DNA from: Chiua virens
Lineage: Eukaryota; Basidiomycota; Agaricomycetes; Boletales; Boletaceae
Assembly (NCBI GenBank): GCA_019787685.1
Contig: JAHNUO010000024.1
Location: forward strand, 248,001-312,000
Direction: 5' to 3'
DNA: 64,000 bases
Part shown: in pieces, positions 33,918 through 47,340 of the stretch
Position numbering within the stretch: position 1 is the stretch's first letter
Layout of the letters: each line of letters starts with the position of its first letter
Translations under genes and position numbers: made by a program
Notes under the pieces: model-generated
The model's database searches: none
The model's input: only the letters and a program-made list of their open reading frames with translations
Told to the model about the DNA's origin: nothing

Positions 33918-35616
33918 ATGTCTCTGTCTAATGTAAGATTAGCTTTTCGTTTCGGTCTGTTACTGAAATCTTTGTAGATAGCCCACAAGTTCACTTTGAC
34001 TCGCCACACGAAGGCAATCAATACGTTCGCGATCAGCCCTCGCGGTTCTTTATTGCTTAGTGGAGGTTAGCATTGTCACTTTTTCCTGCATCAGCCGATT
34101 TGACACATCGCAGGGAATGACAGCCGCGTGGTCGTCTGGAGTCTCACCTCCGGTGAAATGTTGCAAGAAATATGTGTTCCATCAGCCGGCTTTATCAGTT
34201 GCTCTGCTTGGCTTAAGCTGGCAGATCGCGATGAAGATACCTTTGTTTTCGGCGCGTCAGACGGTAACATCCATCTCTATCAGCGAGCGAGCGAGAACCC
34301 TCTCTTCCGTTTCTTATCGATCAGTCTTGCGCATGCAGGGGCCATAGAATCGTTGGCCTGGGATCCACAACACTGCCGACTGGCTAGCGCTGGCGATGGC
34401 CAGGTCTATGTTTGGAAGTTCGTTGCTGATCAGAGTAAGTACTATATGTTTCTTATATCCTGCCTGTTCTAACTGGGGTTGCCGTCCATGTAGAATCATT
34501 TACGCCTGTCCCCAGCGTCCCCGAGAAGCAACCATATGTCGCACGGTCGGTCCATTTTTTAGATGATGGCTCCAGTGTTGTGGTCTCATATCTTGAGAGT
34601 GGCTATGTGTATGTGTTGGCTCGTAGCAAAAGCTTTACTTACCCGTCACATCTGCTAATCTAATATCAGTTTCTGTTACTCCATTGATCCATGGGATCTC
34701 AAGTGGAAAAAGAAAGCCAATGGCCGTATGTAAGTACCCTTCTCCGATATATATTCCCATCGTTCTTAGCTCTTGCCAGTGGTGATACGTTCTTGGATGG
34801 TCAGCACCTCCTGGTTTCCAACCTTCGAGACGGTGTCGATAGGTATTCCTTGCCCGCTTTGCATCTCACTCAAAGTTATCACCACGCCATCTTGGTCAAT
34901 GTGCCGCAGCAGCTTGCAGTCGCTCGAGCAGCTGGCCTTCTCATTGTCGGAGGTGACGACGGATTCGCTCGGATCTTCGACTACCAAACCGGAGCATTTC
35001 GTGACAAGCTTGACCACGGGAATGGTAGGCCCCTAATTCTCATTCACGGATTTTCACGTTGACCCTATACTCTCAGCTGGCGATTTGGTAGTTACGGTAG
35101 CTGTATGCCATAGATTCCTTTACTATATTTCCAACTAATATCTTCCCAGACTTTCGAAGGTGTACAAGGATGCATTGTTGTGACGGGCAGCGCGCTGGAG
35201 GGTCATAGTAACATCAAAGTTTGGAAGCAAGAGCAACAAGTAGGTTTTTTATTGCTTACGATGATCATGTTTATTGAGCATGGTTGAAGGCCGCCAGCCA
35301 GCCCCTCGTGGTACAAAATGAGTCACGGTTGCAACTTGGATTGTCCGTGAAGCAACTACTGTTGTTCGCAGTAGTTTGCGTGCTCGTAAATATGTTGATG
35401 ACTTATCTCCCATCTTCCCTCCCTCACAGCTCTCTATTCCTTTACGCACCACCGTGGAGTAACAAGCCTAATTTTTACCAGTCACCTTTCCAAATGTCTC
35501 ATGATCCCGCACCCGCACCCGTACCTACAGGAAAATCAGCCAAGCGGAGTATTACACAAAGCTTAGAACTTCAGTCTGAGAATGGTATTATTATGCTGGG
35601 AGAGGCGGCTGTTTAA
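33918..35616 (+). CDS. WD40-repeat protein with a C-terminal membrane segment
   Basis: The start is ATG 33918, with a 15-nt first exon and short introns throughout. WD-repeat blades are visible: TRHTKAINTFAISPRGSLLL, NDSRVVVWSLTSGEML, GASDGNIHLYQ, AGAIESLAWDPQHCRLAS, GDGQVYVWKF, VVGGDDGFARIFD-type, and SNIKVWKQ. The final exon (about 35,288-35,616) has a hydrophobic run LLLFAVVCVLVNMLMTYL that looks like one transmembrane helix. WD40 propellers are protein-interaction scaffolds; the partner here is unknown. It is divergent from the gene at 32899, with repeat copy 2 between them. Exons look intact. Bases 35,617-35,874 contain repeated CCACCAATC motifs and are probably promoter. Confidence 0.75.
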
Positions 35617-35874
35617 ATGTAGTGTCTTTGAAACTACATGATTTTGTAGTAATAGATCTCTAATTGCGCCTTGTAGAGTGGACTTATTGTCCACCAATCA
35701 CGTCCTCCAACCACCACACGTGACCGTCCACCAATCGGCGTTCATTACAATTGTGGGGAGTGGACTAGTCCACAATTTTCCACGTGACCATCCACCCACC
35801 AATCGTCGTTCACTATAAGACACGCGTCTCCGCATTTTATTTCCCTCTTTCTGCAACAACCATCATCAAACGAA

Positions 35875-38800
35875 ATGCAAGCTGGTGAGACTTTACCATA
35901 CAGAATCGAACATCGAAGCTAACACATTATTTCGAAGGTCCTTCAAACCGTGCAAGCCTACTGGCCAGTCCAGACGCTTGGTCACTGGTCTTGAAGTGGG
36001 CGGACGAAACAATCGATATCGAGACGTTCACATCCTCGATGTCTCAGAAATTCGGCTCCCGGTATGTCGAAGCGGAATGGAGAGACATCATGACTCGCGT
36101 ATTCTCGTGTTGGGAAGATGATGAATTGGCGAGCGCTGCTGTGATCGCTGCCATGGAGGCCTGCGGCGTAGCACTCCCAAGTAACAGCTCGTGTGCTGAA
36201 CCCTCAACGTCCCAGAGCCACACTCAGACGTCCCTTCCAAATAAACTTAAGCGGCATCATGATGGTGGCCGGACGACGTCCCGGAGACCCAGAAAACGAG
36301 TCTGCGGAACGGTTCGTTTTCTTCTGTTATGATTTACTACGGTATGACTGATTCAAGGGCAGGTGGATCGATTCCTTGATGTGGAGGCGCAGGTAGACGA
36401 GGAAGAAGAGGAAGAAGAGGAAGAAAATAGTGGTACATCATATACGCTACTCAAATGTATCTGCTCTAACCTCGCACAGAAGGGTTTATCGTTCCGGATG
36501 ACGGCACCGACCTAGGGACATCGTCGCAGTGCCATTCTGTTGCGTCTGGCCACACGTCATTCGTATCTTCGAGGTTCGAGCAAATCGTCAACAAGATAGC
36601 TGGCCGCTACGTCGACGCCCACACCAACCACCAGTCCGACGGCGATAGTGATAATGACGAGTCGGAAGAAGTCCCTCCAAGCGCTTCGCCCGCTATCTTG
36701 GACGCAACAAGCATTTGGGAGTCTATCCGAGACTGGATGTTTGGCTCTTTAAACTACGAAAAACTGATGGATATTCTAGACTCTCAGTGTGACAATAACC
36801 CGAACATCCAGTACTGGGAAGACTTCCTCTCGACCCTTACGTTCTTGTCGGATCTGGAAGAGCGAGAAGAGCAGTTCCTATCGATCCCATTTGCAGAGCA
36901 CCTTCGTAGAATTTCTGCTGCTCATCCCCCCGTTGCACCATGTCAAGATCTTCATCGTGCACACATATCCCCACCTCGCCGATCGCTCCTCCTCGATGAT
37001 ATGGAACAGACACCGATGTGGGCTGTCAACATAGTCCCCAGTAAGTTCCAGTGCATATACTCTATCAAATCTGCTGATATTGCCTTAGATTCCTCGGCAA
37101 AGTTTATCGTCGAAGCATGGAATCAGGCCGGTCTCGCCGCCATGCTGTACAAACAACTACCTCACCGACCCACTGTGTGTGCGGTAGACCCCAACGCATT
37201 CCTTCTTGCTGTCCCTGTCTCGCACACTTCTTGCGTGCGTGGTTGGTCGCTGGTGCCGTTCGAGGACTGGGTCTCTCTGTTCCCCGCTCATCGACACTCC
37301 GAACCTCCTCTGCCAGGATGGTACACAATATCAAAACGTGGATTGTACAAGGGCGATGTTGCATACAGCCTATCCTTTGAAGGGGAGTCAGGAGAACTCC
37401 GTGTTCTCGTAGCTTCGCGATCACTGAAGCCTCCAAATTGTCGGCCCGGCGACGATATCAGTCAAAATCCTCACGCCCGACGACTATTTTGCCCCAAGCA
37501 ATTCGGAGGGAAACAACTAGTTCCGTCTCATGGAAGGCCTTCTTACGAGTACGATAAGATGACATACATATCAGGCTTGCTTTTGATGAGTTTAAAACTC
37601 AATCAAGTAGCTGCACTCCCTACCCCGACTCCTCACCAGATCGCGCTTCATGTCATCTCCATGGTGGATCCCCCTTTCATGACCACAACACATCAGTCAT
37701 ATAACCGACAGTTCTGGAAGGAGAAAGATACCGTTGTTGTATCTGACTCCGCCTATTTCGGGAAACGCGGTGTTCTACTCGAGGTCGAGCATGCAAACCA
37801 CTCAGCCAGAGTGCGCTTGCTTGAGGGAGAGGAGCTCAGCTCTCCCCTATCTAATCTTCGTCGCGAGTATGTCCTTGGAGATGCAGTCCGAGTAATTGAG
37901 GATTCTTTCAGTGATACCCAGAACGTACACCACCATCTTATTGGGCGCACCGGTATGGTTTCTCACATCAATGCCACTACAGAGGAAGTAACGGTGTCAG
38001 AACTTGACGGGAACGAAGTGAGTTGTCTCGTCGCCATGTCGTTCGTTCCTCATCGTCCATGCAGTTTCAAGTATCACCTTTTTTATTGGAGTCCCACGTA
38101 CCAGAACAAGCTGTCTGCACGCCGTTCAGTGTTGTCGCGCCACCCACTGTTGATTTCACCGAGAGCGCTGAGATTGGTGACATCGTTAGTGTAATTGCAG
38201 GCCCTCTCCAAGGACTCTTCGGTTACGTTACTGAAGTGAAACGGCTTGCTGGAACCCTCAAATTCGTCTCTCAACACAGCAACTTTTGTGGGCAACAACT
38301 CAAAGTTCCTATTGTACACTGCAGAGCTACGCCAGACCATTGCGCGTTGCGGTATACTCCTGATCGCGGCTATGATGTGAGGAAGGGAGATTATGTAGTA
38401 GTTGTAAGGGGGGAGTATAGGGGTAAATCTGGGTTTGTCGTTCGGGTCGACCTTGATCAGAAGACACTGGAGGTCGTCTCGCATCTTGACTCATCGGTAT
38501 GTGCAAGGTACATGGTTCATCACCACTTACCGAAATTTTATAAGGTCATATTCACGCTTCCCATCACTCTCTTTGCACGCGGTTCTGATGGGAGTGACTG
38601 TGACACGAGCAAGGCTTACCGCGGGAAAGATGTTATCATCATTGCAGGCCCGCATAAAGAGTGGCAGGGCACTCTCGTCAATCTGGGCCCGCGTACATGT
38701 GTCATCGAGCGAGGGGCTTTTTCACTGGGCACGTACGAGAGAGATATTGTAGTTGTCAGGTATGTCTCAAGTAGGATTTATTTTTCACATCTGATTGTAC

Positions 38801-39531
38801 GAGTAGGGGTATGGATGTGACGCTTGGGGGGAGACAATTAACGCCACTGCAGGCTATTATAGTCTCTGGCGCGTTTTCAGCGGGATACCTTCCAGAAGGT
38901 GTGCGTAGGCAGTTAACCCCCCCTCCAGATCCCCCAGGTGAACAAGACAACGCCAGTTCGGATCCCACTGATCCAAACCCTTGGGTGGTTGACGATGCCG
39001 ATCGCGATTGGGCGGAAAGCAGCTCTCCGAGATCATGTGTGTTAGGTTTCTGCTGTATCTATCAGAGGTTGATCAATCTCTTTAGCTTTCGACTTTCTAC
39101 TACATCCAGGTGCGCTGAAGAGTCTGGAGCACTTTCGTGCCATTTTTCAAATTACGCCCGGTTGGCGTGACACCTACATCGACCGTTGCGTTAAAATGGA
39201 GACTCCCAGCCCTTTCGAAGGTCCATCTGGACCAGTTCCGCGGAAACACCTCGCCGTTCGTCTTACTTCTCGAACGGAGGGTGCAAGGTTGTTGAGGGAG
39301 ACGATCCCTGAAAAAGCTCTGAAGCCCTTCCCCCCCAAAGCAAAGGGCACGTTGTGCATGGTTATCAAGCCTGGAGAAGTCGGCGTCGCTGAAAGGGTGG
39401 GGACAGTTTTATCAGTGATCAAAGTTTCCTTGAAGGAGCAGAGGGTCTACATCAAGCGTCTTGATGGCACATCTCCCAGTGAAAAGACTCTCCCATTCAG
39501 CAGGGTGATCTGTGTCGAAACGCCCACGTAA
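35875..39531 (+). CDS. Spt5-like KOW-domain protein
   Basis: Exon 1 is 10 nt (ATG 35875), and exon 2 starts at 35938. The N-terminal part includes basic RRPRKR and a strongly acidic segment (FLDVEAQVDEEEEEE, about 36,370-36,430), as in Spt5. The NGN-like middle has GWYTISKRGLYKGD. Several KOW motifs follow: KDTVVVSDSAYFGKRGVLLE, GDIVSVIAGPLQGLFGYV, KGDYVVVVRGEYRGKSGFV and GKDVIIIAGPHKEWQG. The last exon ends ICVETPT at 39531. Spt5 proper is an RNA polymerase elongation factor. This is a divergent member of a family amplified near transposons in mushroom genomes, so a role in elongation is only inferred. Reading frames are open and the gene seems intact. Confidence 0.8.
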
Positions 39532-39682
39532 CTACTTTTGTACTTCCTTACTGGCATCGGGGACTACGCCGCCAACTTGGGTCGTGTTTGCTTGATCAAA
39601 TTGTATTCCTATTGTAGTTCACATTATGACTAGAACATTTTTCTTCTGATATTATATACTGCAATTACGGCCGGATTGATTA

Positions 39683-40205
<523 letters not shown>

Positions 40206-40677
40206 AGCACATATGTGGTTCCGAATCCACCATTTGAGCAAGAAAGTGTAAAGTGAGATAGTAGGTGGCGATTTGGCAGTGTAAATAAGTAGTACAAGTG
40301 GCGCACAGTACAAACAGTACAACCATAGAAACTAATATTACAATTTTGACGCCATGATGCCTTTAGAGGAAGAGGCCATCACAATTGCATATGGACCTAG
40401 AGGGCATTTTCCAAAGATCGGCCGGACTCCTTCCATTCCCCTGGCATGCATTTCTGTCCACTGCCTAAACAGAGATGAGTAGGGTATCGAAATAAGCCAG
40501 AACGAACAGACTGAGCAAGGAGGAAGGCCGGCCCAGGTCTAGCATATTAAGGAGGTCGCCACCAAAGCTAAGAGCACCCACTGAAACATGAAGGAGTGAA
40601 TTAGTGACGGAATAGAGGACAGTATCCAAGGTGTTCCGAGCAGCTGATCCGATCGTGCTGTTGACCTGGATTTTCGT

Positions 40678-41281
40678 TTAGACCACTTGGGATCTAATGT
40701 TCAATCGACTCGCCTTCTCGCTGACAGAGCAATCTGCCATTTCTTCATCTGGGGACATTGGCATCTCCTCGGCATCCCTCATCTCCATCAGCACCGTTCT
40801 GATTGCCCGCTCTACTCGTACTTCAATCTCTTCACGCAGTGCGGCATCAAGCATATCAACCTCATGTTCCAGAGAACGTTGGGCACGGATTGTGCGTTGA
40901 ATTGCTTTCCTAAAGTTACCCTGCGGATAACAGAGATGAGTCGCAATCTGGCAACGCGGCGGTAATAAAACGAAGGTCAAAATAAGATAAACCTACGGGT
41001 GATGTCAGCGCATGCACTGTAGGAGGGTCAAAGTTTACATTCTCAGTGTTCATCGGAATCATCCGACCGATGGGAGTCATGGACTGCAAAGTGATGGGGG
41101 AAGATAGAGCAGGGGGTGGCAACGAGAAAAGGTTACCACGGGAAGACTCCAACCCATAACAACTTCGAGAGGCATATGGGACGGAGGAATGGCTACGAGG
41201 GTACCGACGATACGGCAAATAGCGAGCAGGTTGGAACTCGTGATGCGACTTGTCCAGCTTCATGATGCGATAAAAACCCAA
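40678..41281 (-). CDS. Small coiled-coil-like protein, unknown family
   Basis: The start is 41281 or an in-frame Met at 41263. Exon 1 is rich in R, Y, S and P (SYGLESS-like, FSLPPPALSSP) and ends at TSP before a GTAGGT donor near 40,999. Exon 2 (about 40,920-40,678) is strongly helical and charged (IRAQRSLEHEVDMLDAALRE, VERAIRTVLMEMRDAEEM) and ends NIRSQVV. The second exon is likely to form a coiled coil. No homologue recognised. Its start borders the right inverted repeat. Bases 40,206-40,677 hold no gene I can support. Confidence 0.45.
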
Positions 41282-41495
41282 AACTTCTGGGGTGGTTCAG
41301 ACTTTTATACCTGCTTGGGAGAAATGGTTCGACCAGAGTGGATGGGTGATACACAATAACTGCCGGGAGCAATGAACTGCCGAGCGCGCTGTTAAACCTC
41401 GATTAGCAACAGATTACAATAGATAATGCGGGGGACGTACGGCGACATGAACACTGTATTAGGAGGATAACGTCGATTTGAATGACCTACACCTA

Positions 41496-42231
41496 AATCT
41501 AGACCTAAATCTTATTATTTGTGGATCCGGCGATATAATCGCGAAATACATTCTGTTTTTGCTTTTTTTTTTGTTTCTCTCTCTTTACTTTTGTCTTTCC
41601 TACAGTTGCGTACAACGGGTATACTACTGTAACTTAGATTAGTGGCATATTAAGGGGAGTGTAGTTGCCACGCAAGGTAGTGGCATAGATGGGGAAAGTG
41701 GAAGAGTTGTGCACGTGCGCATTTGCCCCGTAAATAGTGTTTGGCGATGGTCATCACGTGCCGGTAATCCCAAATTGTCACGTGCGACAATCGCTGAACA
41801 CTATTTACGGAGTGAACCTTCACATGCACAACTTTCCCACTTTCCACTATCATCTAAGTCACTTTGACGCAGCGGCCTTGGTGGTATTATGCCACTAGGC
41901 CGCCCTACTAGTTACTATTAGTAGAATTCATGTAGGGATAGATTCAGAAAATAAAACCAACAAAAAATGTAGAGTTGACGTCACGAAGAATTACCATTGT
42001 TCGTCGTCGTCGTCACCGTTGCGGTCGTCGTGCCTCGTGATAGCACCTGCCGGTATGTCCCTTACGTTGTCCAATTGCCATTAAGATATTAAGATTTGTT
42101 GTTGTCGGTGGTAGTGACTATTGCAATTGTTCGTCGTCGCCGTCACTGTCGCGGTCATCGTGCCTCGTGATAGCTCTGCCGGTATGTCCCATACGTTGTT
42201 GTCGGTGGTAGTGACTCCCCGCAATGATCTG
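41496..42231 (-). repeat. 736-bp inverted repeat, right copy
   Basis: Reverse complement of 28806-29541, almost identical and with the same length. It contains three CACGTG sites in a palindromic core (about 41,700-41,850). It lies between the start of the coiled-coil gene (leftward) and the 3' end of the Tnp2 gene. The similarity ends at AATCTAGACC on the inner side and CAGATCATTGC on the outer side. Bases 42,232-42,440 show no feature. Confidence 0.85.
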
Positions 42232-42440
42232 TTTATTGTGTTTACTACTCAAGTGTCACGAGAGCCGTCCCGGTACCAATATTCGTTATTGTCAATGGCA
42301 TCACTTCGCGATGATCTGCAATCGGTATGTCTACAATTTTTAGCTGTACTACTGGTCACTGAATGCTTGATGAAGATCGCTATTGGTATACACCCTGTTC
42401 AAAGAATAATCTATAGGCCAGGGTTAGTGGAGTAAATCCT

Positions 42441-45400
42441 TTATTTTGTTACGCTCACCCGATTCAATGGTTTCATAACCAGTATTCCTGCCTCCCAAGG
42501 CATGCTGATTGCGTGGCAGTAGGTACTTCCTGACAGAGGGAAGACCTTCAGCTCAGCTTGGTACTCATCCCTCCACAAAGCCGCTCCGAAGTCTTTGTAC
42601 TCGTTAAAGGGATCCTTGAAATTTATGGGAACCGGTAAGTTCTGCCGCATTGCAATAAAGGGTCTCTGTTTGTTCTTGATTGATTTCACCTTGAAGACAT
42701 GTTCAATAATACCTGGAACGAGCTGCCCAGGCAAGGTCTCCCAAAAGATATGACAGTCGCCATTCGAGGCTGCGCGAGTTGCGTACATCAGCCCTGACGC
42801 GGTGAAGCGCGAGAAGGTCTCCATTTCTGTCTCTTCTTCCACCTTCACGTTGACCTTGGCCAGTGCCAATTTCATTTCACTATTAACCTTGATGACTTTC
42901 CCTACGCCGCGGATGTCGTACCTATCCTTGTCCTCGAGAACGGGTGTTTGAAAGGCATTCATATTGGGTAAGAGTGCTTCATGATCGGAGGCTCCAGTGC
43001 ATTGTTTTATAATGCTGTCTGCATTCTTCACAACAGCTGGTGCATCAGGATGCTGCAAGATCGCTTTGAATCTTGCAGCTGCACAGAAGGTTGTCAACAT
43101 TGTTGCTTCAAGCTCGCCTACTTTATAAGTAAGAATTCTCAACTCAATTATTTGTATACTCACCGATTTTGTGATTCGTATTCGTTTTTTGAAGACACCC
43201 TATTAGCCTCTCAAAGGGAAACATCCACCATCCATGAAGAGGTCCGTATCTGCGTAGGAAGGTTTCCAGATGCAACGCCGCATGATGGTTTGGCCGCCAG
43301 CTGTGTTCGGGATAGACTGACTTGATTGAGTCAAGGTACGCCCTCAGATAATATGTGTAGTGACCCACATGCCGTTCTGAGGTGGCGTAGGATGTGGCCC
43401 ATCCGATTGCCATTGCCAGCAGCATTGTACTGTGCACCAACTTTTCCCTTCGCGCGCGTTTCTCATTCTCGCCGTCGGGATATGGACCATTAGCCCATAG
43501 TTTTAGAAGGATTACGGGCAAGTCAAACTCAATCGAGGTTCTCCATTGCTCCACCTTGAGCTTTCCATGTTCAGGATCACCGAGGTTTTTCGGGGCACCA
43601 CGATGCCATGTTGGTCGCATGATTGTGTGGAGGTGAGTTTGAATTTCATCAATCTCGCGGTTCGTGAGCGGCTCGTTGGATGCGGGCTTCCTTACATTTC
43701 CGCTTGGGATACAGTCGTCAATGAATTCGTCTCCGAGGAGCACATCAGTTATTGGCCCGACCTCTGATTTATCGACCATCATTGGGACAACGTCTGGTGG
43801 TGAAGCCGGCCCCAACTTGAGCCAAGATGTCAGGTTTGTTCAAACGCCTCTATGAATGTGATGCTCACCAGTAGCACTTCAACCAGATCTTTTTTCGTTG
43901 GTTTTGCCTTCGAAGTTGGCAATTCGGATAACCTTCCTTGTTCCTCCGCTAGCTTTAACAAGACTGGTAAGCGAATGCGACCGAGTGCCGTGGATGACGC
44001 TCCCGATCCAACAAGCTGTCTAGCCTGTTGCAGTTCGTGTTTATCAATCGGTCTCTTTGGTGTCTGATGGGACCTGCGGAGCTCTTGGTTCGCAAGCTTG
44101 TCGATGACGATGAGGTCTCTGAAGTGATATTGGACCAAGCCGAGGAAGAGATTATGCATGCCATCGACCACGAGGAAACGCATAGGATCCCAGTATGGCA
44201 GCCTAAGAAGTTCGGACCATCGTACCCCGGTCGTCTTGAAGATTTTATCACGTTCTTTTTTCGAGTCGGCATCTCGCCATCTAATTGCAGCTTCCCGATA
44301 TTCTTCACAAGTCCGGCATTTCCACGTCTCGCATTCAAAGTTGCCTTTTTCCGATTTCTTCAACCAGCAAAGGTTACAGAGGTGTTCAGCGTTGGCCCCT
44401 GCGAAGCCGCCAACCTTCCGAGCAGCGGGTAAGTCATTGATAGCCAGCGCGATGACAGATCGTGATAATCGCCCCTCTGGGTGCTCAACAGTCCATGTGA
44501 ACCATGTCCCTCTTTGCCATGTGGGCAAAAAGAAGTCGATGAGGGGGCGAAGGAAGTGGTTCATTTCCTCCAGCGAGGGTTCTTTGGGACCAGGCATGAC
44601 GCCGACGACGTAAAGATTTTCTGCTTTGTAACGAAGACTGGGGGGTAGGTTGAGCAAAGCCAGCGCGATGGACCCGACTGATTTCTTTCTACCCGCAGTC
44701 TTATTTCCGTGAGGATTAAACCAGTCGACTGAGAGACTCCAGGCTAACCTGAGGTCACTCCTTTGCAGCCCATCCATGAATGGTTTACCATCAGGACCCG
44801 TGATTTCGGTAATCCCTGTCCCGTCCTTTATGTCCCACAGCTGATGCTTGTTGTTTAGCCTAGTTCCACGCTCCATCGCGGCCTCTATTCCCGGGCGGCT
44901 CAGTAGGCCAGCCAGAAAATCGTTGTAATCTTGTACAACAAATGGTCTTAGCGGCGCAGAGACTTTGACGCCGCCCGACTTCGTCGTCTTGACTAGGAGC
45001 TGTCCGCACAGTTTACCGCCACGGTACTTCACGAAGTTGCACCGTTCGGGATACGTACTCGTCTTCTTCTTCGTGATCGGCGCATATGTGGAGCAACACT
45101 TGACACATGTAGCGTATGTCTGAGTGGAGGGTTCCAAGTCGAATTTCTTGCGCACTGATCGAATATCGTGTGGAACGTAGTCTCCTGCGACGGGTTCTAG
45201 CGTGTTTAACGCGGCATGAGGCTGGGTAGGAGAGTGGAGGGCGGTCTTCAGCAGAAGGTTTAGGAGTCCCAAGGAAGTGTTACTCCAAGGACGAGTGAGG
45301 TGTCCGAAAATGTTCAAGATAACCGCGATCAGCATGGTCAGCAAGACGAGTGGATTGGCATGACGGAAGCTAAGGTGAAATTTCGGTTCTGTGGAACATG

Positions 45401-46516
45401 TTAGTTCCTTAAATGACATCATCGCAGAAACTTACCAGTATCTACGACTTCGGAAGCACTTTCTTTGGGTGACATATCCTCAGGCGTCCTGGCTGCAAGA
45501 GCTTTTGCGATACTGCTCACGGCTGCCAGGAGCTCTTTCATATTCCCTTCTAACTCTGCACGCAGTAGTTCGTCGCTCTCATCCCCTCTGGCTAAGTGAG
45601 TAACGACATCGAGGTTCTCTTGGAACCACTTCAGTTGTTCCTCCGTGGCTTCTAAGATCTGGCTTTGTGTACCCGCCGCGCTCAATCCCTCCACCTTGCT
45701 GTGTATATATTGTGCACGGCGGTGCATCTCATGGTCAACCGTGAGGAGTTGCGCAAAAACCTCGTCGGTTTCTTCGAGGGACACTTCTAATTGGGTCTCT
45801 GACTGTGGAGAAGGCCTTGGAGGTGCTAGTGACTGTCCCGCATACCGGTTCCACGAAGTATCGTCTTCAAGAGTCATTTTGAAGATCCCTTGAACCACTT
45901 CCTCTATCTGTGAAAGGTGATGTCACATTGATCAGAATTCGATTTAGCTTGAAGACTTACGCTCCTATCTGGTGCAGGCTCCAGCGAGTCATTCGACAGC
46001 ATCCCTCGAGCCGCTTCCCCTATCTGTGCAAGGTAACGTCACGATTCAAATCCGATTTAACTTTGAATACTTACACTCTTATCCGGTGCAGGCTCCAGCA
46101 AGTCATTCGACAACATCTCTCGAGCCACTTCCCCTCTCTGTGAAAGGTAATGTCATGATGCGAATCTGATTTAACTTTGAATACTTACACTCTTATCCGG
46201 TGCAGGCTCCAGCAAGTCATTCGACAACATCTCTCGAGTCACTTCCCCTCTCTGTGAAAGGTAACGTCACGATACGAATCCAATTTAACTTTAAAGACTT
46301 ACATTGTTGTCTGGCGCAGGCTCCAGCGATACGTCGGACATTTGTTGGACCAAAGTAGGAATCTGCGCCATTTTAGTATGGCTATGGTTGCGAGAAAGCC
46401 GTGAAATAACCCACCTTAACTTGGTCAGTTCGATCGTTTCTTTCATGCATCCGTTTTTCATTCTTGGAAATGTCCCTCCCGCTAGGGCCGCAAGTCGAGC
46501 AGAAACAGAGCACCAT
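42441..46516 (-). CDS. Tnp2-type (Plavaka/CACTA group) transposase
   Basis: The start at 46516 gives the zinc-type N-terminus MVLCFCSTCGPSGRD. Exon 1 is 34 codons and the intron after it is 52 nt. Four small phase-0 exons (about 46,362-45,960) precede an acidic helical exon (about 45,900-45,430). The main exon (45,390-43,865) has a Cys cluster (CVKCCS, then CNF...CG), LYVVGVMPGPKEPS, a second Cys cluster (CNLCWL, CRTCEEYR) and the signature YWDPMRFLVVDGMHNLFLG with a catalytic-type Asp. The next exon (to about 43,163) has MFPFERLIG. The last ends SVTK at 42441. The reading frames are open and splice sites plausible, so it may be active. Its element ends were not identified. Confidence 0.85.
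45910..46362 (-). repeat. Tandem exon-intron array in the Tnp2 gene
   Basis: Four units of about 115 bp. Each has an exon of 60-63 nt ending in (L/S)LEPAPD(K/R/N)(S/N) and an intron of about 51 nt starting GTAAGT and ending CACAG or GCAG. All exons are phase 0. The exon adds a repeated 20-21-residue acidic segment after the N-terminal zinc motif. Confidence 0.85.
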
Positions 46517-47340
46517 CAGCGGTGCGGTACGAAGATGGTTTACCCCGGTCTTATCTCTGCTATATGTATGCTCTCTACGTACACGTACACTAATCCTTAC
46601 TTTGTCGTTGTACTTCATGTTCCTTGTACTTCAATTCCTTGTATTCCTTGTTCTTGGAGCTCTCGCGCGGTGTTAGCTTCTTAGGAAACAAAGTATTAGT
46701 CACAGTCTCCAGAAGTACTCACGGGATGCAAGGGGCACAATAAGGCGGCTCCCTTTTAGTACATATTCTTCGGGAGACGTTTGTATTGGTTTCCAGAGGC
46801 CCTACACAATAAGATGGTACCCCTGACAACCCCTTATTATCCCATCTTAGGCACTACATCCCTTTAAAAACCCGGACATATCGCTGTTGTTGCTGTTATT
46901 CCCTGACAAAAACACGGTGGTATGTTGTGTTACTGCGTTGTGTTTTCTTATTGACCACTTCCCACCTCTGTCAGAAGCGCTTCATTACTGTCCGCTCCAA
47001 AGTACGCACTACCCAATGACAAATGTATGTGTGGTATCATTTTTGGTAGTCAGTCGCCGTGCTCATCATGACCTGCATAGTCACAAAGTCGCTCGTGGTT
47101 CTACAATGGTGTAATAACAAATGTATGTGTGTTATCGATCTGAGTCCAGTCGTCGTGCTCATCTGCATAGTCGCCAAGTCGTTCATGGTTGTTAACAATA
47201 CTAGGGGAAATAAGTGCCTATTTGTTCGCTATCGTTTTGATCGCATTGGGATTTGCGCTTGCTATGAGTCTTATCATGATTGACGCTGTGCTGATATCCA
47301 ACTGGTACTCAGGCAATTACTATCTCTGCTCATTCCCCTA
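46517..47340. other. Intergenic region with short direct repeats
   Basis: No gene seen. At about 47,020-47,200 two related units of about 100 bp occur (AATGTATGTGTG, then CAGTCG(C/T)CGTGCTCATC, then GCATAGTC). They could be subterminal repeats of the adjacent Tnp2 element. Confidence 0.4.
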
